This document shows, piece by piece, positions 4,176 to 5,357 of a stretch of 5,357 nt of DNA. The notes beneath the pieces are model-generated. The model was not told where the DNA came from and did not search any database. It worked only from the letters and a program-made list of their open reading frames with translations. The translations under genes and the position numbers were made by a program. Source of the stretch: CAYMTN01 sp964393335 (GTDB taxonomy: Bacteria > Chloroflexota > Anaerolineae > Aggregatilineales > Aggregatilineaceae). The stretch spans positions 1 through 5,357 of the forward strand of contig CAYMTN010000321.1 in the NCBI GenBank assembly GCA_964393335.1, in the 5' to 3' direction. Every line of letters starts with the position of its first letter. Position 1 is the first letter of the stretch.

Positions 4176-5357
4176 TCACGACGCGGACACGGCAGGCTCG
4201 ACTGCACCGCCCGGCGGCTGGCACGTCTCGCCGGATGTCAGGCGGCGGACGGCTTCATCGCGCCACGCTTCCTGGCGGCTGCCGCTGGGGCGGCCATTAC
4301 GCACCTGACGCCATTCCTCGGCGGCGGCGTCAACCGTCGCCTGATCGTTGCACAGTGCGTCATACGTGCGCGCCAGGTGATAATGCAGGTTCAGCGCTGT
4401 GCCCAGGACAAACGGCTGCAAGTCGTCCTTAGGGCCGCACAGCAGATCGAGCCGTTCGGGTGCCGTCGTGCCGCGCGAAGCAGCCTGCTCCGGCTGGGGC
4501 AGCGACGCGATATAAATAAACAGTTCTTCGGCGTCACGCAGGTTACTTTTGGCCTGTTCGGGCGCGCCGCTTTCCAGGTAGGCCCGCCCGCGCGCCAGCC
4601 GCAGCAAATATTCCAGTTCGTCGGCTTTGACCTCGCTGTTGACGTTGGGCAAGAAGTTGTAGTCGCCGTTCGCCATGTCTTCCCGCGCCTTGTCGAGCAG
4701 GTTCAGGCCGTCTTCGAGCAGTTGCAGCGCCTGATCAGTTTCGCCCCGGTCGATGTAAAGCTGCGCCAGGTGATAACGCGCCAGCAGCAGCCGCGAGTCG
4801 GCTTCCAGCACGCGCTCGAATACCGTCTGCGCCCGGTCCGGCGCGCCGAGTGTCTGGTACAGGCAGCCGACCTCTAACAGCGCGGCGGCGTGCGGGTCCG
4901 GGTCGAGCCGCGCCGCCGATTCGAGGTACAGTTCCGCTTCGGCGGCGTTGCCCGAATCGATGGCACGCTGGCCGAAAATGTTGTAGATCGTCGCGGCGGC
5001 GGGCGGTGCCAGGAAGTAGAAGACCACCACGACCGTCAGAAACAGCGTCGCCAGCGCAAACGTGATCTGCCCCTGCCACGACGCGTTGGCCCCTTTGAGG
5101 ATCAGGTCGTTGAGAATCTCGCGCCCGGCGATGATGCTGCCCAGGCCCAACCCGACCTGCGCGATCACCGACGCGCCGGAGAGCAGGTCCGGCCCGTTGA
5201 TTGCCAGCCGCTGCGCCAGCAGCGTGACCAGCACCACCGACGCCAGCGCGGGCACCAGCGACAGCACGAACAACAGCGTATTCAGGCGGCGGGCGCGTTT
5301 GGCGCGCGGGTAATTCAGGAACCACCACCAGCGATCCGGGCCGGGCGGCGTCGGCTG
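4176..5357 (-). CDS. Membrane-anchored TPR protein, 5' end beyond the window
   Basis: The frame is open without a stop to the right edge, giving 393 visible residues. The apparent first codon of the shorter version, at 5273, is a TTG inside the first membrane helix and is not a credible start. The extra 28 codons encode a Trp-rich, basic cytoplasmic-looking stretch (DRWWWFLNYPRAKRARR). A helix follows at about residues 28-53, then a glycine-rich hydrophobic stretch (about 62-78) that may be a second helix, and a strong helix at about 98-117. The rest is helical with TPR-like repeats: about 128-152 (AIDSGNAAEAELYLESA), 155-188 and 192-225, with a further pair after 240. The C-terminus is a low-complexity tail. 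Whether the TPRs face in or out depends on whether the middle segment spans the membrane. No CxxC rubredoxin-like end is visible, so it is not a plain LapB. It is the first visible gene of the operon. Confidence 0.82.
   Translation of the reverse strand, partial: QPTPPGPDRWWWFLNYPRAKRARRLNTLLFVLSLVPALASVVLVTLLAQRLAINGPDLLSGASVIAQVGLGLGSIIAGREILNDLILKGANASWQGQITFALATLFLTVVVVFYFLAPPAAATIYNIFGQRAIDSGNAAEAELYLESAARLDPDPHAAALLEVGCLYQTLGAPDRAQTVFERVLEADSRLLLARYHLAQLYIDRGETDQALQLLEDGLNLLDKAREDMANGDYNFLPNVNSEVKADELEYLLRLARGRAYLESGAPEQAKSNLRDAEELFIYIASLPQPEQAASRGTTAPERLDLLCGPKDDLQPFVLGTALNLHYHLARTYDALCNDQATVDAAAEEWRQVRNGRPSGSRQEAWRDEAVRRLTSGETCQPPGGAVEPAVSAS

Noticed and set aside
4098..4877. Plus-strand open frame of 259 codons opposite the membrane TPR gene
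   Set aside because: It has composition typical of an antisense shadow and no recognisable domain. The minus strand carries a coherent membrane-TPR protein.

Overview
This is a GC-rich bacterial window with six protein-coding genes, one of them cut by the right edge. The gene content suggests an aerobically respiring environmental bacterium, most likely Chloroflexota (Anaerolineae-like). The reasons are copper-delivery lipoproteins for cytochrome oxidase, several TPR-bearing envelope proteins, a LapA-domain protein, and a CCTCACCCC-type nested palindrome of a kind I recall from such genomes. This placement rests on protein character and memory, not on a search.

Layout. Positions 1-186 hold no supported gene, but carry a 69-nt nested inverted repeat (22-90). 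Two plus-strand genes follow and are translationally coupled: a PCuAC-type periplasmic copper chaperone (187-732) and a SCO1/SenC-type protein (738-1355). Both are predicted lipoproteins and together form a CuA-site assembly module for cytochrome c oxidase. A perfect hairpin (1367-1384) separates them from a convergent minus-strand gene for a small multi-spanning membrane protein (1423-1752), which has a plausible promoter and a leader of about 110 nt.

The rest is read on the minus strand. A lincosamide nucleotidyltransferase-like gene (1932-2750) lies between two hairpin terminators. The hairpin on its 5' side ends the preceding operon and leaves only about 26 nt before the start codon. The hairpin on its 3' side has its T-run inside the -35 box of the next gene's promoter.

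Upstream of the resistance-like gene, three minus-strand genes form a probable envelope operon. In transcription order they are a membrane-anchored TPR protein (4176 to beyond 5357, 5' end missing), a secreted protein with a beta-rich N-terminal region and C-terminal TPRs (3126-4091), and a two-helix LapA-domain membrane protein (2841-3110). A clear intrinsic terminator (2777-2803) ends this operon. Its function is unknown. Pairing a LapA-type protein with a membrane TPR protein recalls LapA/LapB of proteobacteria, but the sequence gives no sign of lipopolysaccharide synthesis and the TPR protein shows no rubredoxin-like CxxC end.

I saw no tRNA, rRNA, CRISPR array, insertion sequence or transposase. 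The clearest correction to a naive gene call is at the right edge: an apparent TTG start at 5273 lies inside a membrane helix, and the frame stays open to the window end.
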